Shown: positions 1 to 7,992 of the stretch, piece after piece | Numbering within the stretch: the stretch's first letter is position 1 | How the letters are laid out: the number at the start of each line of letters is the position of its first letter | The notes under the pieces: generated by a model | The model's input: only the letters and a program-made list of their open reading frames with translations | Told to the model about the DNA's origin: nothing | Databases searched by the model: none | Translations under genes and position numbers: made by a program | Assembly (NCBI GenBank): GCA_947179325.1 | Contig: CAMXAU010000032.1 | Coordinates: forward strand, 1 to 32,598 | Source: an uncultured Bacteroidales bacterium | GTDB lineage: Bacteria; Bacteroidota; Bacteroidia; Bacteroidales; UBA932 | Direction of reading: 5' to 3' | DNA length: 32,598 nucleotides

Positions 1-209
1 AACTTCACACCCTTAAACATATGCTAAAAACCCACTAAAAATGGCATCATTACCTAAAAAGGAATCTCCCCGATTATACATTGATCCCTTGATCCGGCCA
101 TCCCGCTTCAGGCAGCCACATATAAAAACAAATGAGACGCGCCTCTCACGAGGGGCACCTCATACTAACCACATAATTAATAACACTAAAACTAATAACC
201 AATAAGTCG
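1..209. other. intergenic region, no gene seen
   Basis: This A/T-rich stretch lies 3' of the tRNA-Cys gene and runs off the left edge. I see no convincing coding frame or RNA gene. The only structure is a small hairpin, listed separately. Confidence 0.5.
121..156 (-). terminator. possible terminator of the tRNA-Cys transcript
   Basis: On the minus strand, a 6-bp stem (positions 141-146 with 151-156, one G-T wobble, 4-nt loop) is followed after a short gap by a T-rich stretch that is the complement of 121-133. It lies about 55 nt beyond the tRNA 3' end. The U-tract is not directly adjacent to the stem, so the call is weak. Confidence 0.3.
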
Positions 210-280
210 AGGTGCCTAGCAGAATCGAACTGCTGTAGCAGGTTTTGCAGACCTGTGCCTAACCGCTCGGCCAAAGCACC
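210..280 (-). tRNA. tRNA-Cys (anticodon GCA)
   Basis: The minus strand folds into a complete 71-nt cloverleaf. The acceptor stem is GGTGCTT with AGGCACC (one G-T pair) and the discriminator is T, which is expected for cysteine tRNA. The D stem is GCC/GGC. The anticodon stem is CAGGT/ACCTG with loop CTGCAAA, giving anticodon GCA. The T arm has a TTCGATT loop. The 3' CCA is not encoded, so it would be added after transcription. Confidence 0.97.
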
Positions 281-553
281 TTTTCAATAACGAGATGCAA
301 AGGTAGGCTTTTTTTTCGACTCTGCAAAGTTATTCTGTTAATTTTTTGTTACATTGAGCTGTGCGCACAGCAAGCGTAAATATATCTCATTATTATCCAG
401 CACATAACAAACATCAAACAGAAAGAGGCCGGACTGATCGGCAAAACCCCTTTTTCACGTTTTTCAGTGCAGACAAGGCCAGGGTCAATCAGCCTTGACC
501 TTGCCATCTAAACCAGATTTTCAATTCCCGGAGAGTTATTCCGGCCACCCTTT
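281..553. other. intergenic region between tRNA-Cys and the rRNA methyltransferase
   Basis: The stretch holds the tRNA promoter and a perfect 14-bp palindrome, GCTGTGCGCACAGC, at 358-371. It also holds overlapping imperfect repeats around 474-503 that can form alternative short hairpins downstream of the methyltransferase stop codon. I see no convincing coding frame and no clear terminator with a T-tract. Confidence 0.5.
298..328 (-). promoter_or_regulatory. Bacteroidota-type promoter of tRNA-Cys
   Basis: On the minus strand a -33 TTTG (complement of 325-328) and a -7 TACCTTTG (complement of 298-305) are separated by exactly 19 nt, matching the Bacteroides sigma consensus TTTG-N19..21-TAnnTTTG. 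Transcription would start about 10 nt before the mature tRNA. A second TAACTTTG (complement of 325-332) overlaps the -33 box and could act as an alternative -7 element. Confidence 0.75.
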
Positions 554-1807
554 TTATTCGACATAAAGCAGCAAGCCTTTCAGATACTCGCCTTCCGGAT
601 GGTATATGTTTACGGAATGGTCTGCCGGCTGGTTTAGCCTGTCCAGTATCCTGACACTTCTGCCGCACTGTGCCGCAGCTGAAAATACTGCCAGGGCAAA
701 TGCTTCCTTGTCCACTACCTGGGAACAACTGTATGTAAAGACGAATCCGCCTGGAGCTACTTTTGATATCGCAGCCGCATTCAGTCTCTGATAGGCTCTC
801 AATGCATTTTTCAGTGCACCCCTGTGCTTCGCGAATGCTGGCGGGTCAACAATCATCAGGTCGTATTTCCCTTCAGGTACATTTTTAAGGTAATCTATGG
901 CATCGCAGCAGAGTGAGGTATGCTGTTCTGGGGCAAATCCGTTAAGGGCAACATTCCTGTCAACCATATCCATCGCTTTCCTGGAGCTGTCTACAGAGTC
1001 GACATGCACCGCGCCTGCTGCAAGGGCATAGATCGAGAAGCCTCCAGTGTAGCAGAAAAGGTTCAGCACGTTGCGTCCTTTCGAATATCTCTCGACCAGT
1101 GCCCTGTTCTCCCTCTGGTCAAGGAAAAATCCTGTTTTCTGCCCTTCATTCCAGTCGACAATAAACTTATGCCCATTCTCAAGCACAACTTTAGAATCAT
1201 CAGCAAAACCTTCTCTCTTGTAGAGATATCCGTCCACGAGTTCCAAGCCGGCCTTGAAAGGTGCTGTACCAGAGCTCTTGTCATATACGGCACAGAGAGT
1301 CTCACCATATACTTTCTGCAATGCACTGCTGATCTGCTTCCTTGCCCTGAACATTCCCACGGAATGCGCCTGGAGCACACAGACACCATCGTAATAGTCT
1401 ATAATCAGCCCGGGAAGATTATCCCCCTCACCATGCACAAGGCGATAGCAGTTTGTACACCTTCCTGCCCCATATGGAGAAGCGGCCACGGGAGCGGCAC
1501 TGCCGTCAGCACCCGTCCCAGGCTCCACTGCGAGACCTGCGGCGATCCTGACCTGCAAGGCTCTTGCAAGCATGATCTCCCAATAGTCCGGATTGAGCAC
1601 ATCCTCATCAAAGCTGAGCACCCTGACTGCAATTGACCCTATCTGGTAATGCCCTGCAGCAAGGAATACCCCTTCTGATGAATAGACCCCTACTATGTCA
1701 CCTTCCGCAGGATTCCCGGTGATCTGCGCAATCGCTCCGGAAAATACCCATGGATGGAAACGACGCAGAGAATCCTCCCTGCCCTTTCTTAAAATTATTT
1801 TCGTCAT
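554..1807 (-). CDS. rlmI: class I rRNA methyltransferase, RlmI family (23S rRNA m5C)
   Basis: The 417-residue protein transfers a methyl group from S-adenosylmethionine to a cytosine of 23S rRNA if it acts like E. coli RlmI (position 1962). Residues 1-75 form a PUA RNA-binding domain with the HPWVFSGAI signature. The Rossmann SAM-binding motif NVLNLFCYTGGFS starts near residue 256, followed by the acidic SVDSS motif. The catalytic region has VDPPAF and then TYSCSQ with the conserved cysteine. Compared with the roughly 396-residue E. coli enzyme there is an Ala/Gly/Pro-rich insertion at about residues 94-126 ending in a CTNC pair. It lies 87 nt downstream of the exonuclease gene on the same strand and is probably cotranscribed with it. 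The family is clear; the exact target base is inferred. Confidence 0.88.
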   Translation of the reverse strand: MTKIILRKGREDSLRRFHPWVFSGAIAQITGNPAEGDIVGVYSSEGVFLAAGHYQIGSIAVRVLSFDEDVLNPDYWEIMLARALQVRIAAGLAVEPGTGADGSAAPVAASPYGAGRCTNCYRLVHGEGDNLPGLIIDYYDGVCVLQAHSVGMFRARKQISSALQKVYGETLCAVYDKSSGTAPFKAGLELVDGYLYKREGFADDSKVVLENGHKFIVDWNEGQKTGFFLDQRENRALVERYSKGRNVLNLFCYTGGFSIYALAAGAVHVDSVDSSRKAMDMVDRNVALNGFAPEQHTSLCCDAIDYLKNVPEGKYDLMIVDPPAFAKHRGALKNALRAYQRLNAAAISKVAPGGFVFTYSCSQVVDKEAFALAVFSAAAQCGRSVRILDRLNQPADHSVNIYHPEGEYLKGLLLYVE

Positions 1808-1894
1808 AACGCTAATTCTTATTTACTTACACAACGCCACGCTTCCTGCATGAAGCACAGCACTGGACAGCCCCAGCCCTGCCCCGGGAAACAC

Positions 1895-2503
1895 TCATAC
1901 AATCTCCAGCTGCAGAGGATTCTTTTCAGACGAATTCAGTTTCAGATACATCTCACGGCACACCCATGCATCTGTTGCCGCATATTTCTCCTGCGACTCA
2001 GAAAGCACTTCCGCCTCCCAGTTGGAAAGCTGCTGTGTCTTTGATATCCTGAAGCCAAGTATAATTGCTGACATCTTCTTCACGCTCTTGTCCTTTATCC
2101 CCCATTCCCAGACAATCTTCTGGAGGTCAACGAATCCTCCTGGCGTAAAATCGCTATATTTCTGAAGACCCTTGATATCATCATGCACTGCGGCCCCAAC
2201 TTTCAATATTCTCGGGTTGGCAAGCAGCCTGCAGAGCTTTTTATGCATTCCGACATGCTGTATCCTGAAAAGATAGGCCCTTCCGGCTCCCGAAAGCTGC
2301 AGAAGCGCGACCCCGTATCTCGGCTGAGACGGAGAAAAACACGGACGGGTCTCGGTGTCAAACCCCAAGACCTTCTGACGCGACAGGTAGGAAATCGCTT
2401 CTTCAAATTCATCCCCATAGCTGTCGACTACATGTATTTCACCTGGAAAGGATGCGAACTCCAGTCCGTCAAGCTCTTCCTGTGTTATCGTACTAAGGAA
2501 CAT
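1895..2503 (-). CDS. 3'-5' exonuclease, DEDDy (RNase D-like) family
   Basis: A 202-residue protein consisting of a single DEDD exonuclease domain that hydrolyses nucleic acid from the 3' end with two metal ions. Visible motifs are Exo I FDTET (D49, E51), Exo II VHDDI (D108/D109) and Exo III YAATDAW (Y174, D178), making it the DEDDy type. It is much shorter than RNase D and lacks an HRDC domain. It resembles the small stand-alone exonucleases common in Bacteroidota, so RNA versus DNA preference is unknown. Its start codon lies inside the end of the upstream lipoprotein gene (11-nt overlap), which implies translational coupling. Confidence 0.85.
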   Translation of the reverse strand: MFLSTITQEELDGLEFASFPGEIHVVDSYGDEFEEAISYLSRQKVLGFDTETRPCFSPSQPRYGVALLQLSGAGRAYLFRIQHVGMHKKLCRLLANPRILKVGAAVHDDIKGLQKYSDFTPGGFVDLQKIVWEWGIKDKSVKKMSAIILGFRISKTQQLSNWEAEVLSESQEKYAATDAWVCREMYLKLNSSEKNPLQLEIV

Positions 2504-3608
2504 ACAAATTGTTCATTTCTATATATTTAACCTCCCCTTTACTTTCAGGTGAAGGAACTATCATATATTCTATTTCCTGCGGGTATGCAATCCTGTGCGT
2601 AAAACTGTTGCTTCTCCTGAGATGCCTGTAGCATGACGAGGCGACTGCATCCATAACCCCGATTACCGTGCAGTTCCCTGACAAAAGATGCCTGTACTTT
2701 ACGACTGCGGGGTCAGCAGATGTCTTCACATAGTCAACAAGCCCCTCCAGCTCCTTCTGATGACCTGACATCACTATGTCATCCAGCAGAATAACAGACA
2801 ATGGCTTGTCATCCCCGGACGCCATATACATATCCAGATACTCAAAGAAGCCTTCACGTACGGCAAGGGATTCCGATGGACTATAGCCAACATAGTCAAT
2901 TGCCTGCACTCCATTCTCTATAGCGAGATCATAGAAAGCCGAGGCATACACGCCGGATGCAAGAATGTCACTGCATGCCCATATGCCTATGCGCGATGCC
3001 TCATCATACCTGGCAAACCCCTGAACCGCAAGAGCCTTGACCGGAGAAATGACAGCAATGTCCTTACCGGCACGGGAAAACAGCATGGATATATCGGAAG
3101 CGGCGACTGAAGCAAAGGAGGAAGACAGCACAAGCATCTTCGAACGGGCCTTGGGCACTAGCGCCTGCCTGCTGTAGGCATTCTGGTGGCAATTGTCCGA
3201 CACTGCCGCAATCGCATGCCTCACAGTCATCTCACGGAGATTATCCTCGGTGCCGTCCTTGAAATAGCTGTAGTAGTCAGGGGAAGCCACATCATAATAC
3301 GCGGCGAAGGTCTCCCCTGCAAAATCGTCCAGGCCATCAGGGACAGCCTTTCCGTCAACATTGTCAAAAAGATCGCATTCCATGAGGTATCCGGAAAGCG
3401 CAGATGTGCTCTCCAGCGGTCCTATCACGGCTATTGTACCAAGTCTTCCGCTGTCATATCCTGCAACTGCCATGTATTCCACAGAAGTCGTATCTGCCAG
3501 GACCTGCCCGACAAAAGGCAGGATATCAACGCCACTGGTCTCCGACTGCCTGCAAGAGACAGCGGAAACCAGGGCAAGAAGCAATATTATAGCAGTCTTT
3601 CTATTCAC
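2493..3608 (-). CDS. lipoprotein of unknown function
   Basis: I do not recognise this 371-residue protein. It begins with a lipoprotein signal peptide: basic start MNRK, a hydrophobic run, and a lipobox ending AVSC with Cys19, so it should be lipid-anchored in the cell envelope. The mature part alternates hydrophobic strands with helix-like segments (for example around GTIAVIGPLES, MLVLSSSFAS and VIGVMDAVASS), compatible with an alpha/beta fold like periplasmic binding proteins, but I cannot assign a family. It lies 20 nt downstream of glutamine synthetase and overlaps the exonuclease gene by 11 nt, suggesting one leftward operon. The start is supported by the signal peptide. Confidence 0.72.
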   Translation of the reverse strand: MNRKTAIILLLALVSAVSCRQSETSGVDILPFVGQVLADTTSVEYMAVAGYDSGRLGTIAVIGPLESTSALSGYLMECDLFDNVDGKAVPDGLDDFAGETFAAYYDVASPDYYSYFKDGTEDNLREMTVRHAIAAVSDNCHQNAYSRQALVPKARSKMLVLSSSFASVAASDISMLFSRAGKDIAVISPVKALAVQGFARYDEASRIGIWACSDILASGVYASAFYDLAIENGVQAIDYVGYSPSESLAVREGFFEYLDMYMASGDDKPLSVILLDDIVMSGHQKELEGLVDYVKTSADPAVVKYRHLLSGNCTVIGVMDAVASSCYRHLRRSNSFTHRIAYPQEIEYMIVPSPESKGEVKYIEMNNLYVP

Positions 3609-3628
3609 TATGAACTAATTATCTAACG

Positions 3629-5803
3629 CTAAAAAAAGAGCAGTTCACGATACTTAGGCAAAGGCCACATTTCATCATCGACTATCATTTCAAGATGATC
3701 GGCTGTATACCTTATCTTGTCCATGTAGTCCTTGATTTCCTTTGAGTAGACTTTTGCCCTTTCAGCGATGTCTTCAATCTTGTTGGCCCTCTTGCGCGCC
3801 TCCACAAGAGCCTCGACATCCTTTGACATGCTGTTTATATATGATGATATCTTTTTCAGTGTAGCGAACTCTGACTCGCAGAGGTCCTTATACTCCTCTC
3901 CGAATATCTCCTTGACACCCTTCACATTCTCAATGAGGACATTCTGGTACTTCACGGCGGCAGGGATGACATGGTTCAGGCATATATCACCGATGACCCT
4001 CGCCTCTATCTGGAGCTTCTTCACATATGTCTCGTTAAGCACCTCAAAACGGGCCTCCACCTCATCCGGCGAAAGGACTCCGAGGTTATTGAACAGGTCT
4101 ATGGTCTTCTGCTCATGGTACACCTCATACGACTCCGGCACATTGCGGACTGCGCGCAGCCCTCTTCTCTCTGCTTCCTCCTCCCATTCCTTGCTATAGC
4201 CGTTCCCCTCAAAGAATATGTCACGGGCCTCTACAGTGAATTTATGTATGGCTGTCATGATTGCCTTGGACTTCTCTTCCCCGGAAGCAATCGCCGCATC
4301 AACTTCAGAGCGGAAACGCCTGAGGCTCTCCGCCACTGCTGTATTAAGTATATAGATAGCGGAAGCAACGTTTATGGACGAGCCTACGGCACGGAACTCA
4401 AAACGGTTTCCTGTAAATGCAAACGGAGAAGTCCTGTTCCTGTCTGTATTGTCCGGGAATATCTCCGGGATGGCATTGACTATCTTTATTGACTCAAGAC
4501 CTGCTTCTTCCTCCTTAAGCGCCTGCATGTCGACTATTGAGCGGAAAATGCCTGCGAGCGTTGATCCTGAGAACACCGACATGACTGCTGGAGGCGCCTC
4601 ATTTCCTCCGAGACGGTAGGAATTGCTGAGATTCGAGATTCCGGCCATCAGCAGGTAATGATGATGATACACGGCATTCACCACACATGAGAAGAAAGTC
4701 AGGAACTGCAGATTCTTGGTCGGGGTCTTGCCTGGAGAAAGGAGGTTCACCCCAAGGTCTGTACAGATAGACCAGTTGCAATGCTTTCCGGAGCCATTGA
4801 CACCGTCGAACGGCTTTTCATGGAAAATGACCTTGAGATGATGCTTCTCGGCCACCTTCTGCATTATTATCATGAGCATCATGTTCTGGTCAATGGCCTT
4901 CGTTGCCTCGCAGAACACAGGCGCACATTCGAACTGGTTAGGAGCGACCTCGTTATGACGCGTCTGGAGCAATATCCCGAGTTTATATGCCTCTGTCTCG
5001 AAATCCTTCATGAAAGCCCCCACCTTGGAAGGTATGGCCCCGAAATAATGGTCTTCAAGCTGCTGGTCCTTTGCGGACGTGTGCCCGATTACAGTCCTGC
5101 TGCACAGGACAAGGTCCGGACGTGCATTGTAGAGGGACTCGTCAACAAGGAAATACTCCTGCTCTATGCCGAGATTCACCTGGACAGACTTTACATTCTC
5201 GTCAAAGAGGTTGGCAACGGACGCAGCAGCCTCGCTGAGAGCCTGCATGGACTTAAGATTAGGAACCTTTGCATCCAGGGCCTCTCCTGTATACGAGACA
5301 AACACCGACGGTATACAAAGGGTCTCATCAAGGATAAACACAGGGGACGACGGGTCCCACGCTGAATAGCCCCTTGCCTCAAAGGTGTTCCTCAATCCCC
5401 CGTTCGGGAAACTTGAAGCGTCCGGCTCCTGCTGGACAAGCGCACTTCCATTGAATTTTTCAAATGCCCGTCCGTCCTTTACTGAGACAAAAGCCTCATG
5501 CTTCTCCGCCGTGGCATCTGTAAGCGGCTGGAAAAGATGGGTGTAGTGGGTTGCCCCCATCTCAATCGCCCATGCCTTCATTCCGGAAGCGATTTCATTT
5601 GCGATGCTCCTGTCAAGCTTGGCGCCGAACCTAACTGATGACAGTACAGCCTCATAGGCCTGCTGGGAGATATACCCTCTCATCTTTTCGAAGTCAAGGA
5701 CATTCTGTCCGAAATAGCAGGAAACGGGCCTTCCTTCAACGTAGAAACGCTTTGTCTGATGAGTAGATGCCTCATTCAGAGCCCTTTGTCTAAATGTTGC
5801 CAT
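3629..5803 (-). CDS. glnN: glutamine synthetase type III
   Basis: A 724-residue ATP-dependent glutamate-ammonia ligase of the long type III (GSIII) class, the usual ammonium-assimilating enzyme of Bacteroidota. Length and N-terminus are typical. The glutamate-binding region with NGSGKHCNWS is near residue 335, and the conserved NRTSPFAFTGNRFEFRAVGSS block near 450-475 includes the active-site arginines. Type III enzymes lack the adenylylation control of type I, and no adenylylation site is expected. It is divergent from the aminotransferase gene and has its own -7 box about 30 nt upstream. Downstream genes follow closely, so read-through into the lipoprotein is possible. Confidence 0.96.
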   Translation of the reverse strand: MATFRQRALNEASTHQTKRFYVEGRPVSCYFGQNVLDFEKMRGYISQQAYEAVLSSVRFGAKLDRSIANEIASGMKAWAIEMGATHYTHLFQPLTDATAEKHEAFVSVKDGRAFEKFNGSALVQQEPDASSFPNGGLRNTFEARGYSAWDPSSPVFILDETLCIPSVFVSYTGEALDAKVPNLKSMQALSEAAASVANLFDENVKSVQVNLGIEQEYFLVDESLYNARPDLVLCSRTVIGHTSAKDQQLEDHYFGAIPSKVGAFMKDFETEAYKLGILLQTRHNEVAPNQFECAPVFCEATKAIDQNMMLMIIMQKVAEKHHLKVIFHEKPFDGVNGSGKHCNWSICTDLGVNLLSPGKTPTKNLQFLTFFSCVVNAVYHHHYLLMAGISNLSNSYRLGGNEAPPAVMSVFSGSTLAGIFRSIVDMQALKEEEAGLESIKIVNAIPEIFPDNTDRNRTSPFAFTGNRFEFRAVGSSINVASAIYILNTAVAESLRRFRSEVDAAIASGEEKSKAIMTAIHKFTVEARDIFFEGNGYSKEWEEEAERRGLRAVRNVPESYEVYHEQKTIDLFNNLGVLSPDEVEARFEVLNETYVKKLQIEARVIGDICLNHVIPAAVKYQNVLIENVKGVKEIFGEEYKDLCESEFATLKKISSYINSMSKDVEALVEARKRANKIEDIAERAKVYSKEIKDYMDKIRYTADHLEMIVDDEMWPLPKYRELLFF

Positions 5804-5834
5804 AAACGTTTTGTTAATTTGTCAAGATCGCCCG

Positions 5835-5862
5835 CAAAGGTAAAAAATTTATAGTATCTTTG
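5835..5862. promoter_or_regulatory. divergent -7 promoter boxes for glnN and the aminotransferase
   Basis: On the minus strand TACCTTTG (complement of 5835-5842) faces glnN. On the plus strand TATCTTTG (5855-5862) faces the aminotransferase. Both match TAnnTTTG, only 12 nt apart. I do not find a matching -33 TTTG at 19-21 nt for either. Predicted leaders are about 25-35 nt. Confidence 0.5.
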
Positions 5863-5901
5863 TACTCGCTGAAGTTAAATAATTGTTAACAATACATCAT
5901 T

Positions 5902-7104
5902 ATGGCAAGCATATCAGACAAAGCCAGGCAGATGCCGGCATCGGCGATAAGGAAGCTTGTTCCTTATGCTGACGCAGCGAAGAAGCAAGGAGTCAAGGTC
6001 TATCACCTTAATATAGGCCAGCCTGACATCAAGTCACCGGATTGCGCACTTGAAGCGGTCAGGAACTGCAGGCTCACCCACATCTCGTATTCACATTCAG
6101 CCGGCATGGCTGAATTAAGGGAAGGCCTTTCTGAAAAATACTACAGAAGATTGGGGATAGACATCGACCCGTCAGAGATAATAATAACCGTGGCAGGAAG
6201 CGAAAGTGTCAACATGGCAATGGAGATTGCCTGCAACGCAGGGGACGAGATAATTGTCCTTGAGCCGTTCTACACAAACTACAACACATTCGCCTTCCTT
6301 AACGGGATTACGCTCAAGGCCATCCAGACAGACATACGCAACGGCTTCCAGGTACCTGACATGGAGGAGTTCGAAAAGGCAATCACACCGAGGACCCGTG
6401 CAATACTTGTCTGCAATCCGGGAAACCCTACAGGAACCCTATATTCAAAGGAAAGCATGCTTGCGCTTGGGGAAATCGCAAGGAGACATGACCTGTTCCT
6501 GATTTCCGATGAAGTATACAGGGAGTTCTGCTATACAGACGAGCCGCATTTCAGCGCAATGAACATACCCGGCCTGGAGCAGAACGTAATCCTTGTCGAC
6601 TCTGTGTCCAAGAGATACAACCTCTGCGGGGCACGTGTCGGATGCATCATATCGCACAACAGGGATGTAATGGCAGCCGCAATGAAATATGCACAGATGA
6701 GGCTGTGCCCCCCTGTGCTTGGACAGATTGCAGCAACCGGTGCGCTTGACACTCCAGACGAATATTTCGCGGCAGTAAAGGAGGAATACATCATCAGGAG
6801 GGACTTCATGATAAACGAGCTGAACAAGATTCCGGGTGTATTCACCCCTGTCCCTATGGGTGCATTCTACACGATTGCAGAGCTGCCGGTTGACGACACC
6901 GAAAGCTTCGCCAGATGGATGCTGGAGAATTTCCGTATAGACAACGAGACAACAATGGTAACCCCTGCCGCATCCTTCTACAAGACACCAGGCAAAGGAA
7001 CCAACCATGCACGCCTTGCTTATGTCCTGGAGATTCCGGAAATGAAAAAGGCCCTGCATATACTCGCAGAGGGACTCAAGGCATATCCAGGAAGAACCAT
7101 ATAA
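5902..7104 (+). CDS. PLP-dependent class I/II aminotransferase
   Basis: A 400-residue cytosolic aminotransferase of the aspartate aminotransferase fold. The N-terminal segment carries LNIGQPDIKSP. The NPGNPTGTLYS loop that positions the cofactor follows, then ISDEVYREFCY with the pyridine-binding Asp. The Schiff-base lysine is K237 in SVSKRYNLCGARVGC. Length is normal and the frame is intact. The amino-acid substrate cannot be read from sequence; similar proteins are annotated as aspartate or general aminotransferases. It is a single-gene transcript with its own -7 box upstream and a strong hairpin downstream. Placement back to back with glutamine synthetase suggests a role in nitrogen transfer, which is inference. 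Confidence 0.9.
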   Translation: MASISDKARQMPASAIRKLVPYADAAKKQGVKVYHLNIGQPDIKSPDCALEAVRNCRLTHISYSHSAGMAELREGLSEKYYRRLGIDIDPSEIIITVAGSESVNMAMEIACNAGDEIIVLEPFYTNYNTFAFLNGITLKAIQTDIRNGFQVPDMEEFEKAITPRTRAILVCNPGNPTGTLYSKESMLALGEIARRHDLFLISDEVYREFCYTDEPHFSAMNIPGLEQNVILVDSVSKRYNLCGARVGCIISHNRDVMAAAMKYAQMRLCPPVLGQIAATGALDTPDEYFAAVKEEYIIRRDFMINELNKIPGVFTPVPMGAFYTIAELPVDDTESFARWMLENFRIDNETTMVTPAASFYKTPGKGTNHARLAYVLEIPEMKKALHILAEGLKAYPGRTI

Positions 7105-7130
7105 GGAGGCCCTCCAGACGGCCAGACAAA

Positions 7131-7187
7131 CAGCCAGCCCTGCAAGATGAAGAGATTTCTCCAGTCTTGCAGGGCTGACTGCTTCTT
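7131..7187 (+). terminator. stem-loop terminator after the aminotransferase
   Basis: A perfect 12-bp stem (7136-7147 with 7165-7176) can extend outward with one mismatch to 7131-7181, and the loop itself has a small GAG/CTC inner pairing. It is followed by a short pyrimidine tract (cttcttt). It begins 26 nt after the aminotransferase stop. Because the gene on the right converges on it, it may work in both directions. Confidence 0.65.
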
Positions 7188-7228
7188 TCCGTGTCTCCGC
7201 ACTCATGAAGCGCGGGAAAGGGCAGGCA

Positions 7229-7963
7229 TCAGATCCGCGCCCTTTTCACAGATATATAGTTGACTATATTCATTATTATATATATTGCCACCGCCAGGAT
7301 GAAAATCATGGAGAATTTCAGCCTTAGAAGCAATACAAGCAGAGACACCGCCAGGCACAGCGCGATAAAGCCGAAACGCAGCTTATATATAACGGTATCT
7401 TTCTTCTGCCCTTTCTTGAATTTCAGGGAGAACATAGGAAGTTCACTGACAAGCATCAGGGACATGATTACAGAAAGCACCGGAAGAAAGACGCCGCCTG
7501 CAACCCATTCTGCCAGGAAACTGTCCGGAACAGAATTCACGTAGTGCACAAGGGCTCCACAGAAAATGGCGTTCGCCGGTGTGGCAAGCCCTATGAAATT
7601 CTCGCACTGGCGCTCGTCCACATTGAACTTGGCAAGACGCAAGGCAGAGAATACGGCAATGACAAGCGGTATATAGCACAGGATGCCGTTACCAGCAAGT
7701 CCAGCCATAAGTCGGTTGAGCATGATGGCAGGAAGCAGCCCGAAGCTGACAAGGTCAGCAAGGGAGTCAAGCTCCTTGCCGATTGCCGAGTAGGCATTCA
7801 AGGCCCTTGCAGAAAGCCCGTCAAAGAAATCAAACACGGAGGCGGCCAGCATAAGATAGAATGCCACGTCCGGCCTTCCGTCAAAAGCAGCTATCACACC
7901 CAATACCCCGCAGAGCAGGTTCATGGATGTGATAGTATTCGGAATATGTCTGACTATTTTCAT
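7229..7963 (-). CDS. pssA: CDP-diacylglycerol--serine O-phosphatidyltransferase (phosphatidylserine synthase)
   Basis: A 244-residue inner-membrane enzyme that makes phosphatidylserine from CDP-diacylglycerol and serine, the first step toward phosphatidylethanolamine. The CDP-alcohol phosphatidyltransferase signature DGxxARx8GxxxDxxxD is complete: D48-G49, A52-R53, G62, D66, D70. Six or more hydrophobic helices are visible. The length fits the type II (Bacillus-like) class. The decarboxylase partner gene is not in this window. It lies 29 nt downstream of the C1 peptidase gene on the same strand and may be cotranscribed. The stop is within a GC-rich region that can form alternative pairings, but no T-tract is seen. 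Confidence 0.93.
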   Translation of the reverse strand: MKIVRHIPNTITSMNLLCGVLGVIAAFDGRPDVAFYLMLAASVFDFFDGLSARALNAYSAIGKELDSLADLVSFGLLPAIMLNRLMAGLAGNGILCYIPLVIAVFSALRLAKFNVDERQCENFIGLATPANAIFCGALVHYVNSVPDSFLAEWVAGGVFLPVLSVIMSLMLVSELPMFSLKFKKGQKKDTVIYKLRFGFIALCLAVSLLVLLLRLKFSMIFILAVAIYIIMNIVNYISVKRARI

Positions 7964-7992
7964 AGTTCAAGTTTCAAACAACCTGAAAATAG

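Noticed and set aside
920..1636. 238-residue open frame opposite the methyltransferase
   Set aside because: It is a shadow of the real gene on the other strand, with no recognisable domain or own promoter.
7136..7176. Strong hairpin considered as a small RNA or repeat element
   Set aside because: It sits just after a stop codon and is followed by a pyrimidine tract; a terminator explains it.
6445..7206. 253-residue minus-strand open frame over the aminotransferase
   Set aside because: It is a shadow of the aminotransferase that also runs through the terminator hairpin.
7200..7245. GC-rich complementary segments near the pssA stop as a terminator
   Set aside because: Several alternative pairings are possible, but there is no T-tract on the minus strand.
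7250..7295. tatata-rich stretch considered as a promoter or repeat
   Set aside because: It lies inside the pssA coding region and encodes part of the last membrane helix.
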